DNA from: an uncultured Marinobacterium sp.
GTDB taxonomy: Bacteria; Pseudomonadota; Gammaproteobacteria; Pseudomonadales; Balneatricaceae
Length of the DNA: 64,000 nucleotides
Assembly: GCA_947501565.1 (NCBI GenBank)
Contig: CANMWJ010000002.1
Span: forward strand, 186,001-250,000
Direction of reading: 5' to 3'
Numbering within the stretch: the first letter of the stretch is position 1; every line of letters begins with the position of its first letter. The position numbers were made by a program, and so were the translations under genes. Below are positions 28,831 to 38,844 of the stretch, in pieces. The notes beneath the pieces are model-generated. The model searched no databases. It was given only the letters and a program-made list of their open reading frames with translations, and was not told the DNA's origin.

Positions 28831-29991
28831 ATGCTTAAACTGCCCTACATCCAGCTATCCGGGTTTTATTTCTTTTACTTCGCTCTGTTGGGGGCGCTGG
28901 TCCCGTACTGGAGCCTCTATTTGAAGGCCTATGGTTTCGGTGCGGAAACCATCGGTATGCTGATGGCGGTACTGCACGGTACACGTATTGTGGCGCCGAA
29001 TATCTGGGGCTGGATTGCGGATAAAACGGGGCAGCGTCTGCGCATTGTACGAGTTGGGGCGTTTATCACCTGCCTCTTCTTTATCGGCATATTCTGGCAG
29101 AACGATGCGGTAGGCATTGGGCTGGTGATGCTCTGTTTCAGCTTTTTCTGGAACGCGGTGTTACCACAGTTCGAAGTGATTACACTGTCCCATCTTGGCG
29201 ACCAGCGTGATAAATACAGCCAGATCCGGCTTTGGGGGTCTGTGGGATTCATCATTGCTGTGGTGGTGTTGGGTTGGGTGTTTGACTGGGTATCGGTGAC
29301 CTGGCTGCCTGCAGTGATGCTGGGCCTGATGGTCTGTATCTGGCTGAATGCCTTGCTTGTGCCTGCACCGGAAACCTTAAGACCCGCAAAGGAGGTGGGG
29401 GATGGTTTTCTAGCGCTCTTGTTGCGCCCCCAGGTGATTGCGTTCTTCCTCGTGTGTTTTCTTGTGCAGTTCAGCCATGGGGCCTATTACACCTTCTACA
29501 GCGTGTTGATGGAGGAGGTGGGCTTCAGCCGCAGTGAAATTGGTTTGTTGTGGGCGGTAGGGGTGATCGCGGAGGTGATCATCTTCATTTATATGCACCG
29601 TATGATCGCTCGTTTCGGCTTGCGTCATATTATGCTCGTGAGTCTGCTGCTCTGTATTATTCGTTGGCAGCTGATCGGTCAGTGGCCGGATACGTTGGGG
29701 TTGATGCTGGTTGCACAAACTTTCCATGCTGCAACATTTGGCTGTCTGCACGCTGTTGGTATTGCGCTTGTGCACCACTATTTCACTGAAAAAACACATG
29801 GGCAGGGGCAGGCGCTGTTTTCCAGCTTTGGCTTTGGTGCTGGTGGTGCAGCAGGAGCGCTGGTCAGTGGTCTGGTCTGGGATGATTGGGGAGCGAGCTG
29901 GACATTCAGTGTTTCAGCGGCTGCATGTGCCGTCGCGCTTGTGTTGGCGTATGTCTGGATATACCCGGAAAAAGTGCAGCAAAAGCGGTAA
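28831..29991 (+). CDS. MFS transporter, MFS_1-like (HcaT/LacY-type) family
   Basis: A 386-residue integral membrane protein with about 12 hydrophobic helices. The loop motif W-G-W-I-A-D-K-T-G-Q-R between helices 2 and 3 is the MFS signature. The N-terminus F-Y-F-F-Y-F-A-L-L-G matches the 3-phenylpropionate/nucleoside-H+ symporter-like branch. The substrate cannot be inferred. It stands between speE and the PHA genes without clear linkage to either. Confidence 0.85.
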   Translation: MLKLPYIQLSGFYFFYFALLGALVPYWSLYLKAYGFGAETIGMLMAVLHGTRIVAPNIWGWIADKTGQRLRIVRVGAFITCLFFIGIFWQNDAVGIGLVMLCFSFFWNAVLPQFEVITLSHLGDQRDKYSQIRLWGSVGFIIAVVVLGWVFDWVSVTWLPAVMLGLMVCIWLNALLVPAPETLRPAKEVGDGFLALLLRPQVIAFFLVCFLVQFSHGAYYTFYSVLMEEVGFSRSEIGLLWAVGVIAEVIIFIYMHRMIARFGLRHIMLVSLLLCIIRWQLIGQWPDTLGLMLVAQTFHAATFGCLHAVGIALVHHYFTEKTHGQGQALFSSFGFGAGGAAGALVSGLVWDDWGASWTFSVSAAACAVALVLAYVWIYPEKVQQKR

Positions 29992-30064
29992 TAAAGTTGT
30001 TTTGCAGTGCAGTTTGTATAGTATAGAAAGGAACAATAACTAAAGTGGCATCAAGGAGTCGGGG

Positions 30065-30319
30065 ATGAAATTTAAGATTGATATCGAAATGAAACCCGAA
30101 GAGCTGCGCAAGGTGTTGGGGTTGCCGGATGTTGAAGGATTTCATGAAGATATGATGAATCGTATCCGGGAGCAGATGGAAGCCGGAGTGGATGGGTACG
30201 ATCCGTTGACGCTCTTCAAGCCATACCTGAGCGGTGGGCTGGGCTCCATGGAAGCACTGCAAAAAATAATGCTGAGCATGATGACGAGTCCTTACAGCGG
30301 GGGTAAAAGTTCGGACTAA
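30065..30319 (+). CDS. DUF6489 family small protein
   Basis: An 84-residue protein beginning M-K-F-K-I-D-I-E with R-K-V-L-G-L-P-D-V and a Met-rich middle; it matches the DUF6489 family of small proteins with unknown function. AAGGAG lies upstream of the ATG. It is 47 bp upstream of phaR on the same strand, so co-transcription is likely. The repeated amphipathic Met/Leu helices would suit a granule-associated protein, but that is inference from context. Confidence 0.7.
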   Translation: MKFKIDIEMKPEELRKVLGLPDVEGFHEDMMNRIREQMEAGVDGYDPLTLFKPYLSGGLGSMEALQKIMLSMMTSPYSGGKSSD

Positions 30320-30366
30320 TCGAGTGCGTCAGGGAATGAGAGGTCTTCGGAAGAGAGAGAACTGCG

Positions 30367-30852
30367 TTGCGTATTTTAAGAAAGTATACCAACCGTCGTC
30401 TTTATGACACTTCGCGTAGCTGCTATGTAACGCTGGAAGATGTAAAACAGCTGGTACTGAACGGCGAAGCGTTTCAGGTTCAGGATTCAAAAACAGGTGC
30501 AGACTTAACCCGAAATATTCTCCTGCAGATTATCAGTGAGCAGGAGGCTCAGGGACATGGCACATTGCTGACTAATCAGGTGTTACAGCAGCTGATCCGC
30601 TTCTACGGCGACAGCATGCAGGGCATGATGAGTCAGTATCTTGAACAGAGTATTGCTGCGTTTCTGGAACATCAGGAGCGTATCCGTGAGCAGATGCAGA
30701 CCATGATGGGGGCTGCAAATCCGCTGACAATGATGAACCGTATCGCCGATCAGAATATGGCGATGTGGGGTGGTATGTTCACCCCGGAGAAAGACGGTGC
30801 AGCACCGACTGCTGAAAGCCAGCCTGAAGCTGACGATAAGAAAGAAAAATAA
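30367..30852 (+). CDS. phaR: PHA synthesis repressor PhaR
   Basis: DNA- and granule-binding repressor of phasin and PHA genes. The 161-residue protein opens with the PhaR DNA-binding motif (K-Y-T-N-R-R-L-Y-D-T at 5-14, Y-V-T-L near 20), followed by the PHB accumulation regulatory region (D-S-K-T-G-A-D-L-T and Q-Q-L-I-R-F-Y-G). The start is a TTG at 30367 with a purine-rich site upstream. The C-terminus is charged. The gene is convergent with the phaE-phaC pair. Confidence 0.92.
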   Translation: MRILRKYTNRRLYDTSRSCYVTLEDVKQLVLNGEAFQVQDSKTGADLTRNILLQIISEQEAQGHGTLLTNQVLQQLIRFYGDSMQGMMSQYLEQSIAAFLEHQERIREQMQTMMGAANPLTMMNRIADQNMAMWGGMFTPEKDGAAPTAESQPEADDKKEK

Positions 30853-30926
30853 TCTGTTCCCATAACAGGTGTGACTTTGAGGTTGTTGCCTGCTGGTTAG
30901 GGAAAAAACAGAACATCACAGAAAAT

Positions 30927-30957
30927 AAAAAGGGTCGTTAAATACGACCCTTTTTTT
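30927..30957. terminator. Bidirectional Rho-independent terminator between phaR and phaC
   Basis: AGGGTCGT pairs with ACGACCCT (extended by A-T pairs), loop TAAAT, T-run 30951-30957 and A-run on the left, so it can act on both convergent transcripts. Confidence 0.9.
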
Positions 30958-30998
30958 GTATATGTATCTCGGGTGAGGGTGCTCTGCGTGGCTGGGTA

Positions 30999-32066
30999 TC
31001 AGCTATCCCGATCGATCAGCCACTGTGCAATTTTAGGCGCAACCACGGTTTGTGCGTTGCCTGATACGAAGACGCCTATGTGGCCGCCACGGACTTCCAT
31101 CTCTTCGTAGTCTTTGCTGCTGACAAGCTTGCCGAGTGCTGTTGAAGCTGCAGGTGGTACCAGATGGTCGAAGGTGCCGAAAACGTTCAGGACAGGTTGT
31201 GAGATATTGGCGAGATCTACCTGTTTGTCACCAATCTCAGCTTCAGCTTTGATCAGGCGGTTTTCCTGGAAGAACTGTTTTACAAACTGGCGGAAGGCCT
31301 CGCCAGACTGGTCGGGACTGTCGTAGATCCACTTCTCCATGCGCAGGAAGCTGAGGGCGCTTTCCTCGTTTTCCAGCTGGTTAGGCATGCCCAGGTTTTT
31401 CTGTACGCCGAGGCGCATTGGCATCAGCGAATTGTATGAGTCGTTCAGCATGCTGCCCGGAATATTGCCGTAGGTATCCACGGCGAGGTCGGTGTCGACG
31501 GATTTCGCCATGTGGGTCAGCAGGTTGTCTGGAGTATGGAAATCGACAGGCGTTACCATGGTCACCAGGTTCTTAATCTTGTCTGGATTTAATGCGGTGT
31601 AACAGAGGCTGAAGGTGCCGCCCTGGCAGATTCCTAGCAGGTTGATACGATCCTGACCGCTTAGCTCGCGCACGCGGTCAACACAGTTGTTCAGGTATTC
31701 GTTGATGTAGTCGTCCAGATCGAGATAGCGGTCGGCCGCATCCGGGTAGCCCCAGTCGATCACGTAGACTTCCAGGCCCTGTTCCAGCAAACGGCGCAGC
31801 ATAGAGCGCTCAGGCTCCAGATCGATCATATACGGGCGATTAACCAGGGCGTAGGAGATCAGCAATGGTGTCTCGCAGCTGCGTTCACCGATGGGTTCGT
31901 AGCGGTGCAGCTTGAGTTTATCTTCGCTGTACACAACCTCTTTCGGGGTCTGGCCAACGTCGACCTCTTTCAGTTTTTGCAGGGTGCTGTAGCTGCTCAG
32001 TAGTTTGCGATTAAATTCCAGCAGCTCTTCAGTGATCTTACTTGGCTTCAGGTGCAGGGCGTCCAT
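30999..32066 (-). CDS. phaC: Class III PHA synthase catalytic subunit
   Basis: A 355-residue PHA synthase, the size of class III PhaC, needing PhaE. The catalytic triad is visible: Cys147 in G-I-C-Q-G-G, Asp300 in F-D-H-L-V-P-P and His329 in G-G-H-I-G. These positions are close to those of the Allochromatium enzyme. The AAGGAG site overlaps the phaE stop, and the ATG begins 3 bp after it, so translation is coupled. A separate class I synthase lies at the left end of the window. Confidence 0.95.
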   Translation of the reverse strand: MDALHLKPSKITEELLEFNRKLLSSYSTLQKLKEVDVGQTPKEVVYSEDKLKLHRYEPIGERSCETPLLISYALVNRPYMIDLEPERSMLRRLLEQGLEVYVIDWGYPDAADRYLDLDDYINEYLNNCVDRVRELSGQDRINLLGICQGGTFSLCYTALNPDKIKNLVTMVTPVDFHTPDNLLTHMAKSVDTDLAVDTYGNIPGSMLNDSYNSLMPMRLGVQKNLGMPNQLENEESALSFLRMEKWIYDSPDQSGEAFRQFVKQFFQENRLIKAEAEIGDKQVDLANISQPVLNVFGTFDHLVPPAASTALGKLVSSKDYEEMEVRGGHIGVFVSGNAQTVVAPKIAQWLIDRDS

Positions 32067-32069
32067 CGT

Positions 32070-33077
32070 TTACTCCTTCAGCTTTTTCTTTAGCTCGGCA
32101 ACTTCGTTGCGCAGGTTGGCTATTTCGTTGCGCATTTCGGCGAACAGATCTGCTGTCGATTGCGCCTGAAGTGTTTCTACAGCCTCGTTCAGGCTGGTCA
32201 GCTGGCGCCGCGTCTGGCGCATCTCCTTGCGCAACTGGTGTTGGCGTTGCAGGGCGGTATCCAGCCCTTTGCGTGTAGCGAGTCCGACAGACTGGAAATA
32301 TACGTCGCGTACGTCCTGGGTGAACTTGCGCAGTGACATCAGGGCGTTGCTGATGCGTCCGTGCGCTTTCTGGTAAGCATCGGTAAAGACGGTGTCGGAG
32401 TAGGAGGATTCGTAGCAATCCACCCAGATATCGTGCAGCTGCTGCAGTGTTTCCACCGGGGCTTCGCGCTCGCCCAGCTGGTCCGTCATGCGCAGCGCGG
32501 CTTCCTGATTGATCTCGCCGTAATGCTTGATGTAAGCGGAGAGCGCTTCCTGATACTCCAGTAACAGTTTCAGACCTTCGCGGCTGCGGGCCTGTGCCTC
32601 TGGATTGGAGCCAACAACCGGCGTTTCAAGCAGGCTTTTCATGCCGCTGATAAACGGATTTTCGAACAGCAGATCATCGTGGAAACTGTGAGTCTTAAAC
32701 AGGGATGCGACCTGCTCGGGCAGTTGCCACTGGCGCATCAGCAGCTCGGTGGTCTGCTTTTGCATGTAATTCTGGAATTCCGATACGGCAGACTCAATCT
32801 GTTGTTCGGTGCCGTTGTCACGGAAGTGGCGGATAAGATCTTCGCCATACTGGTTAAAGTTGTGCGATTGCACTCCCAGTATGTCGATAAGCTGCGAAAA
32901 TTGCTGAGGCAGCTCCTGCCCGATGCTTTTCTGATAGCGGGTGACAAAATCCAGCCAGCCTTCCGGGTTGGGCATGTCGTCGTTGTGTTCGCTCAGTGCT
33001 GACCAGTAGGCTTGCTGTGCTTTAAGCCAGCTGTCCATCTGCTGTTTCAGGTCATCCGACACGGCTATCTTCTCCAT
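32070..33077 (-). CDS. phaE: Class III PHA synthase subunit PhaE
   Basis: A 335-residue helical partner of PhaC. The N-terminus W-L-K-A-Q-Q-A-Y-W and the Trp/Tyr-rich region W-V-D-C-Y-E match PhaE; the C-terminal ~60 residues form a coiled coil with heptad Leu and end in a Lys-rich tail. PhaE has no catalytic residues; it activates and stabilises PhaC on the granule. It is the first gene of the phaE-phaC operon. Confidence 0.92.
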   Translation of the reverse strand: MEKIAVSDDLKQQMDSWLKAQQAYWSALSEHNDDMPNPEGWLDFVTRYQKSIGQELPQQFSQLIDILGVQSHNFNQYGEDLIRHFRDNGTEQQIESAVSEFQNYMQKQTTELLMRQWQLPEQVASLFKTHSFHDDLLFENPFISGMKSLLETPVVGSNPEAQARSREGLKLLLEYQEALSAYIKHYGEINQEAALRMTDQLGEREAPVETLQQLHDIWVDCYESSYSDTVFTDAYQKAHGRISNALMSLRKFTQDVRDVYFQSVGLATRKGLDTALQRQHQLRKEMRQTRRQLTSLNEAVETLQAQSTADLFAEMRNEIANLRNEVAELKKKLKE

Positions 33078-33165
33078 CGGTTACAGACTCAAGCATCTTA
33101 TTACAACTGGCTATAACTTACACCCTGAGAGTTTTATGGGTGTGTTTATTGCACGTGCTTACTGT

Positions 33166-34035
33166 TTATTTTGCACTTGGGAGCATTTCAACCAGGTGGC
33201 GTGCAGCGTTGGAGAGGGTGCGGTCACGGTGGTGGATCACGCCGAGCTGACGGTAGATCGGTTCGGAGCTAACGGGCAGTACCTTGAGATCGTCTTTGAT
33301 CAACGATTCCGGTAGCAGGCTCCAGCCGAGGCCGATGGTGATCATCATGCGGATGGTATCCAGATAATTGGTCGACATGCCGACATTGAGGTGCAGGTCG
33401 TGCCGTTCGAATAGCTGTTCCACAAGCTCGCGGGTAAAGGTGTTCTGGCCAGGCAGTATTGCGGTGTATTGTGTCAGCTCCTCCAGACTGACCGAGGTTT
33501 TGCTGGCCAAAGGGTGATCGCGTGCCACCACATATTGCAGGGCGTCGTGCCAGATCGGGATGGAGTTGATGTTTTTGTCGGGAGACAGGGAGAGTGTGAT
33601 CAGCGCCAGTTCCAGATCGCCTTTGAGAACGCCGTCGTAGGCCACTTCGGATTCGTCAAATCTCAGGTCCAGTTTTACCTTCGGATAGCGTGCCGTGTAT
33701 GCGCGCAGTACCGGCGGCAGGCGATGCAAGCTTACGTGATGGCTTGCCGCCAGCGACAGTGTGCCGGTCACTTCCCCGGACAGGTTGCTGATGGCGCGGC
33801 GGGCATCTTCCAGCTCCAGCAATATCTGGTGCGCGCGCGGCAGCAGTGCAACGCCAGCTTCAGTGAGTGAAACCCGTCGGCCGATGCGGTCAAACAGGCG
33901 GCTGTTGAGCTGATCCTCCAGCAGTGCCACGCGTTTGCTGACCGCAGATTGGGTGAGAAAAAGCTGGTTGGCGGCCTTGGAAAATGACTCGGCGCTGGCG
34001 ACGGCGACAAAGGCCTGTAGGGTATTGGTATCCAT
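33166..34035 (-). CDS. LysR family transcriptional regulator upstream of leuC
   Basis: A 289-residue LTTR: N-terminal winged HTH (S-F-S-K-A-A-N-Q-L-F-L-T-Q-S-A-V-S) and an effector domain. The ATG at 34035 has GGAGGAG just before it. It is divergent from leuC, as in pseudomonads, and a dyad with T-N11-A geometry lies in the shared intergenic region. Regulation of leuCDB by a leucine-pathway intermediate is a reasonable inference; the effector is not known. Confidence 0.85.
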   Translation of the reverse strand: MDTNTLQAFVAVASAESFSKAANQLFLTQSAVSKRVALLEDQLNSRLFDRIGRRVSLTEAGVALLPRAHQILLELEDARRAISNLSGEVTGTLSLAASHHVSLHRLPPVLRAYTARYPKVKLDLRFDESEVAYDGVLKGDLELALITLSLSPDKNINSIPIWHDALQYVVARDHPLASKTSVSLEELTQYTAILPGQNTFTRELVEQLFERHDLHLNVGMSTNYLDTIRMMITIGLGWSLLPESLIKDDLKVLPVSSEPIYRQLGVIHHRDRTLSNAARHLVEMLPSAK

Positions 34036-34069
34036 CAGAACTCCTCCAGAGATAGGTCTATTCTTTTCT

Positions 34070-34084
34070 ATTCCTATTTGGAAT
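34070..34084. promoter_or_regulatory. Candidate LysR-type binding site
   Basis: ATTCC-N5-GGAAT, a dyad with T-N11-A geometry, between the divergent lysR and leuC starts, 23 bp upstream of the putative leuC -35. Confidence 0.55.
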
Positions 34085-34106
34085 TCAATCAATAAAAAAT
34101 ATGAAT

Positions 34107-34135
34107 TTGTGTTGTTTGAATGGCTGTTCTAGGAT
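34107..34135 (+). promoter_or_regulatory. Putative leuC promoter
   Basis: TTGTGT (34107-34112), 17-bp spacer, TAGGAT (34130-34135), within the lysR-leuC intergenic region. Weak -35, consistent with activator dependence. Confidence 0.45.
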
Positions 34136-34140
34136 GGTCT

Positions 34141-34201
34141 CATCAAATGACAAGGCGCCTCTTTGATGTGAGCTAAAGCGGCGATCCCGGAGACTCTCCG
34201 G
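34141..34201 (+). promoter_or_regulatory. Structured leuC leader with two hairpins
   Basis: CATCAAA (34141-34147) pairs with TTTGATG (34162-34168), the loop holding GGCGCC; CCGGA (34187-34191) pairs with TCCGG (34197-34201). No leader peptide rich in Leu codons was seen. Confidence 0.4.
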
Positions 34202-34226
34202 TAAAAGAAAAAGTGAGGAAATCACA

Positions 34227-35648
<1,422 letters not shown>

Positions 35649-35664
35649 GGGTAGGAGAGCGATA

Positions 35665-36312
35665 ATGAAAAAATTTACCACAATGACCGGTATCGCGGCT
35701 CCTCTGGATCGCGCTAACGTTGATACCGATATGATCATCCCTAAGCAGTTCCTGAAGTCGATCAAGCGTTCCGGTTTTGGCCCGAACCTGTTTGATGAGC
35801 TGCGTTATCTGGATGAAGGTCAGCCGGATCAGGATTGCAGCGGTCGTCCGCTCAACGAAGAGTTTGTTCTGAACAAGCCGCGTTACAAAGGTACCAGTGT
35901 GCTGCTGGCACGTGAGAACTTCGGTTGCGGCTCCAGCCGTGAGCACGCACCTTGGGCGCTGGAAGACTTCGGTATTCGCGTAGTCATTGCGCCAAGCTTT
36001 GCAGAGATCTTCTTTAACAACTGCTTCAAAAACGGCTTGCTGCCGATCGTACTGAGCGAAGCTCAGGTTGATCAGCTGTTCAAAGAGGTTGAAGCTAATG
36101 AAGGTTACGAGCTGACCGTTGATCTGGAAAACCAGAAAGTGGTTACGCCATCCGGTGATGAGCTGGCCTTCGAGGTGGATGATTTCCGTAAGCACTGCCT
36201 GCTGAACGGTCTGGATGATATCGGTCTGACGCTGCAGTACGCTGACGATATCAAAGCGTACGAAGCGAAAGCGCGCCAGCAGTCCCCTTGGCTGTTCGAC
36301 GCAATCAAATAA
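35665..36312 (+). CDS. leuD: 3-isopropylmalate dehydratase small subunit
   Basis: Swivelling subunit of 215 residues, N-D-M-I-I-P-K-Q-F-like start (T-D-M-I-I-P-K-Q-F) and [11 protein letters not shown]. The start at 35665 has TAGGAGAG upstream; a longer in-frame reading overlaps leuC. It sits 16 bp after leuC. Confidence 0.96.
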   Translation: MKKFTTMTGIAAPLDRANVDTDMIIPKQFLKSIKRSGFGPNLFDELRYLDEGQPDQDCSGRPLNEEFVLNKPRYKGTSVLLARENFGCGSSREHAPWALEDFGIRVVIAPSFAEIFFNNCFKNGLLPIVLSEAQVDQLFKEVEANEGYELTVDLENQKVVTPSGDELAFEVDDFRKHCLLNGLDDIGLTLQYADDIKAYEAKARQQSPWLFDAIK

Positions 36313-36346
36313 TCCGGTGCAGCAAAGCGCTGCGCTAATAAAAATT

Positions 36347-36380
36347 AAAGGCAGTTGATGCAATGCGCGTAACTGCCTTT
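36347..36380 (+). terminator. Intercistronic hairpin between leuD and leuB
   Basis: AAAGGCAGTT pairs perfectly with AACTGCCTTT over a 14-base loop, ending in four T. It sits 22 bases before the leuB start and may cause partial termination or processing. Confidence 0.6.
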
Positions 36381-36401
36381 TACACAGAAAGGAACAAAAT
36401 A

Positions 36402-37484
36402 ATGAGCAAGAAAGTCCTGCTGTTGCCGGGTGATGGTATCGGTCCAGAGATCGCTGCGGAAGCGCGTAAAGTACTGGATGTGGTTAACGATCAGTTCTCT
36501 CTGGGTCTGGAGATGGACGAAGCGCTGGTGGGCGGCGCTGCGATCGATGCTGAAGGCGATGCGCTGCCAGCGACTACCTGGGAAAAAGTACAGGCCGCAG
36601 ATGCGATTCTGCTGGGTGCTGTAGGTGGTCCTAAGTGGGATACGCTGCCACCGGCTGAGCGTCCTGAGAAAGGCGGTCTGTTGAAGATTCGTGCGCAGCT
36701 GGATCTGTTCGGTAACCTGCGTCCTGCGATTCTGTACCCGCAGCTGGCGCACGCATCTACGCTGAAAGAAGATGTTGTATCCGGCCTGGATATCCTGATC
36801 GTGCGTGAGCTGACCGGTGGTATCTACTTCGGTGAGCCGCGTGGTATCAAGACCAAAGAGAACGGCGTACGTGAAGGTTACAACACCTACGTGTACGACG
36901 AAGACCAGATCCGTCGTATCGGTCGCGTAGCATTCGAAGCTGCGATGAAACGTGGCAAGCGTCTGTGCTCCGTCGACAAAGCGAACGTGCTGGAAGTAAC
37001 CATGCTGTGGCGCGAAGTGATGGAAGACCTGTCCAAGGAGTACCCGGAAGTAGAGCTGTCCCACATGTACGTGGACAACGCAGCGATGCAGCTGGTGCGT
37101 GCGCCTAAGCAGTTCGACGTGATCGTAACCGGCAACATGTTCGGTGACATCCTGTCCGACGCAGCAGCGATGCTGACCGGTTCTATCGGCATGCTGCCAT
37201 CCGCGTCTCTGGATGTGGACGGCAAAGGCATGTACGAGCCATGCCACGGTTCTGCGCCAGACATCGCAGGTCAGGGTATTGCGAACCCGCTGGCGATGAT
37301 CATCTCTGCGGCGATGATGCTGCGTCACTCTCTGGGTATGGAAGAGCCAGCAGCTAAGATCGAAGCAGCGGTTGACGCTGTTCTGGATCAGGGTCTGCGT
37401 ACAGGCGATATCTGGTCTGAAGGGATGCAGAAAGTCAGCACCGTTGAAATGGGCGATGCTGTTGTTGCGGCGCTTAACGCTTAA
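36402..37484 (+). CDS. leuB: 3-isopropylmalate dehydrogenase
   Basis: NAD-dependent oxidative decarboxylation of 3-isopropylmalate; 360 residues. Motifs: [11 protein letters not shown] at the start, [10 protein letters not shown], and D-N-A-A-M-Q-L, which carries metal and substrate residues. The ATG at 36402 has AAAGGAAC upstream. Confidence 0.97.
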   Translation: MSKKVLLLPGDGIGPEIAAEARKVLDVVNDQFSLGLEMDEALVGGAAIDAEGDALPATTWEKVQAADAILLGAVGGPKWDTLPPAERPEKGGLLKIRAQLDLFGNLRPAILYPQLAHASTLKEDVVSGLDILIVRELTGGIYFGEPRGIKTKENGVREGYNTYVYDEDQIRRIGRVAFEAAMKRGKRLCSVDKANVLEVTMLWREVMEDLSKEYPEVELSHMYVDNAAMQLVRAPKQFDVIVTGNMFGDILSDAAAMLTGSIGMLPSASLDVDGKGMYEPCHGSAPDIAGQGIANPLAMIISAAMMLRHSLGMEEPAAKIEAAVDAVLDQGLRTGDIWSEGMQKVSTVEMGDAVVAALNA

Positions 37485-37563
37485 GTGCACTGCAGCAAAG
37501 ACAGATAGCCTGAAAGGGCTATTTGTTGCATAATGTTGTGCCGTCTATTGAAGGCGGCCACTG

Positions 37564-37600
37564 TCGGCCTCTGCGGGAGCAGGGGCCGATTTGTTATTTT
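37564..37600 (+). terminator. Rho-independent terminator after leuB
   Basis: An 11-bp stem (37564-37574 with 37579-37589, one G-T pair) capped by a GGGA loop of GNRA type, followed by TTTGTTATTTT. Separates leu genes from asd. Confidence 0.8.
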
Positions 37601-37629
37601 GAGAACAATCCGAGTTTTTGGTGAAACAG

Positions 37630-38745
37630 ATGAAACGTGTAGGTTTTGTTGGCTGGCGTGGAATGGTGGGTTCCGTGCTGATGCAACGCATGATGGAAGA
37701 GCGTGATTTCGATCATATCGAAGAGCCGGTCTTCTTCACCACATCCCAGGTAGGACAGGCTGGACCGGATATTGGTAAAGATATTCCAGCACTGAAAGAT
37801 GCGACATCCATTGAAGAACTGAAACAGATGGATGCCATTATTTCCTGTCAGGGTGGTGACTACACGAAACAGGTTTACGGCGCGCTGCGTGAAGCGGGCT
37901 GGAACGGGTACTGGATCGATGCTGCGTCCTCGCTGCGTATGGACGATGAGGCGATCATCGTACTGGATCCGGTAAACATGAACGTCATCAAAGATGGTCT
38001 GTCCAACGGCATCAAAACGTACGTTGGCGGTAACTGCACCGTATCCCTGATGCTGATGGGTCTGGGTGGCCTGTTCAATGCGGGTCATATCGAGTGGATG
38101 ACCTCCATGACCTATCAGGCGGCTTCCGGTGGCGGTGCACGTCATATGCGTGAGCTGATCTCGCAAATGGGCATCATTAAAGAATCCGTAGCCGGTGATC
38201 TGGCTAACCCTGCCTCCGCAATTCTGGATATCGACCGTCAGGTTGCTGAAACCATCCGTAGCGATGCGATGCCGGCTGATAACTTCGGTGTGCCACTGGC
38301 TGGCTCTCTGATCCCTTGGATCGATACCAAGCTGGACAACGGTCAGAGCCGTGAAGAGTGGAAAGCATACGCTGAAACCAACAAGATCCTGGGTCTGGGT
38401 GACAGCCCAATCCCAATCGACGGTACCTGCGTGCGTATCGGTGCGATGCGCTGCCACAGCCAGGCATTCACCATCAAGCTGAAGCAGAATCTGCCGATGG
38501 ATGAGATCGAAGGCATGATTGCGGAAGCGAACGATTGGGTTAAAGTGATCCCGAACGATCGCGATATCACTGCGGCAGAGCTGACGCCTGCTAAAGTAAC
38601 CGGCACTCTGAGCATCCCTGTAGGTCGTCTGCGTAAGATGAATCTGGGTGACGAGTACCTGAACGCGTTCAGTGTAGGTGACCAGCTGCTGTGGGGTGCT
38701 GCTGAGCCTCTGCGTCGTATGCTGCGCATCCTGCTGGAAGACTGA
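37630..38745 (+). CDS. asd: Aspartate-semialdehyde dehydrogenase
   Basis: Makes aspartate semialdehyde for Lys, Met, Thr and diaminopimelate. The 371-residue protein is of the Gram-negative type: [10 protein letters not shown] at the N-terminus and catalytic Cys in G-G-N-C-T-V-S. The ATG at 37630 is used; two weaker in-frame starts (TTG, GTG) lie 9-12 bases upstream. It is followed by a second ASADH-like gene. Confidence 0.95.
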   Translation: MKRVGFVGWRGMVGSVLMQRMMEERDFDHIEEPVFFTTSQVGQAGPDIGKDIPALKDATSIEELKQMDAIISCQGGDYTKQVYGALREAGWNGYWIDAASSLRMDDEAIIVLDPVNMNVIKDGLSNGIKTYVGGNCTVSLMLMGLGGLFNAGHIEWMTSMTYQAASGGGARHMRELISQMGIIKESVAGDLANPASAILDIDRQVAETIRSDAMPADNFGVPLAGSLIPWIDTKLDNGQSREEWKAYAETNKILGLGDSPIPIDGTCVRIGAMRCHSQAFTIKLKQNLPMDEIEGMIAEANDWVKVIPNDRDITAAELTPAKVTGTLSIPVGRLRKMNLGDEYLNAFSVGDQLLWGAAEPLRRMLRILLED

Positions 38746-38766
38746 TACGCGCGAATATAAGCTTTG

Positions 38767-38792
38767 AAGACTGGCGTTTACGCCGGTCTTTT
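38767..38792 (+). terminator. Rho-independent terminator after asd
   Basis: AAGACTGGCG pairs with CGCCGGTCTT, loop TTTA, then TTTTCT. A second hairpin follows at 38801-38822 (CAGCCCGA with TCGGGCTG). Confidence 0.8.
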
Positions 38793-38800
38793 CTAAAATA

Positions 38801-38822
38801 CAGCCCGACATTGTTCGGGCTG
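38801..38822. repeat. Hairpin just upstream of the second asd gene
   Basis: CAGCCCGA pairs with TCGGGCTG across 6 bases, 22 bp before the GTG start. Confidence 0.5.
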
Positions 38823-38844
38823 ATTTGTTTCCGGGATAAAAATA

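Noticed and set aside
33120-33143. ACACCC/GGGTGT hairpin between lysR and phaE as a terminator
   Set aside because: Six-base stem with a 12-base loop and no T-run on the minus strand.
36345-37490. A 381-codon minus-strand frame opposite leuB
   Set aside because: Shadow of leuB; composition typical of antisense reading.
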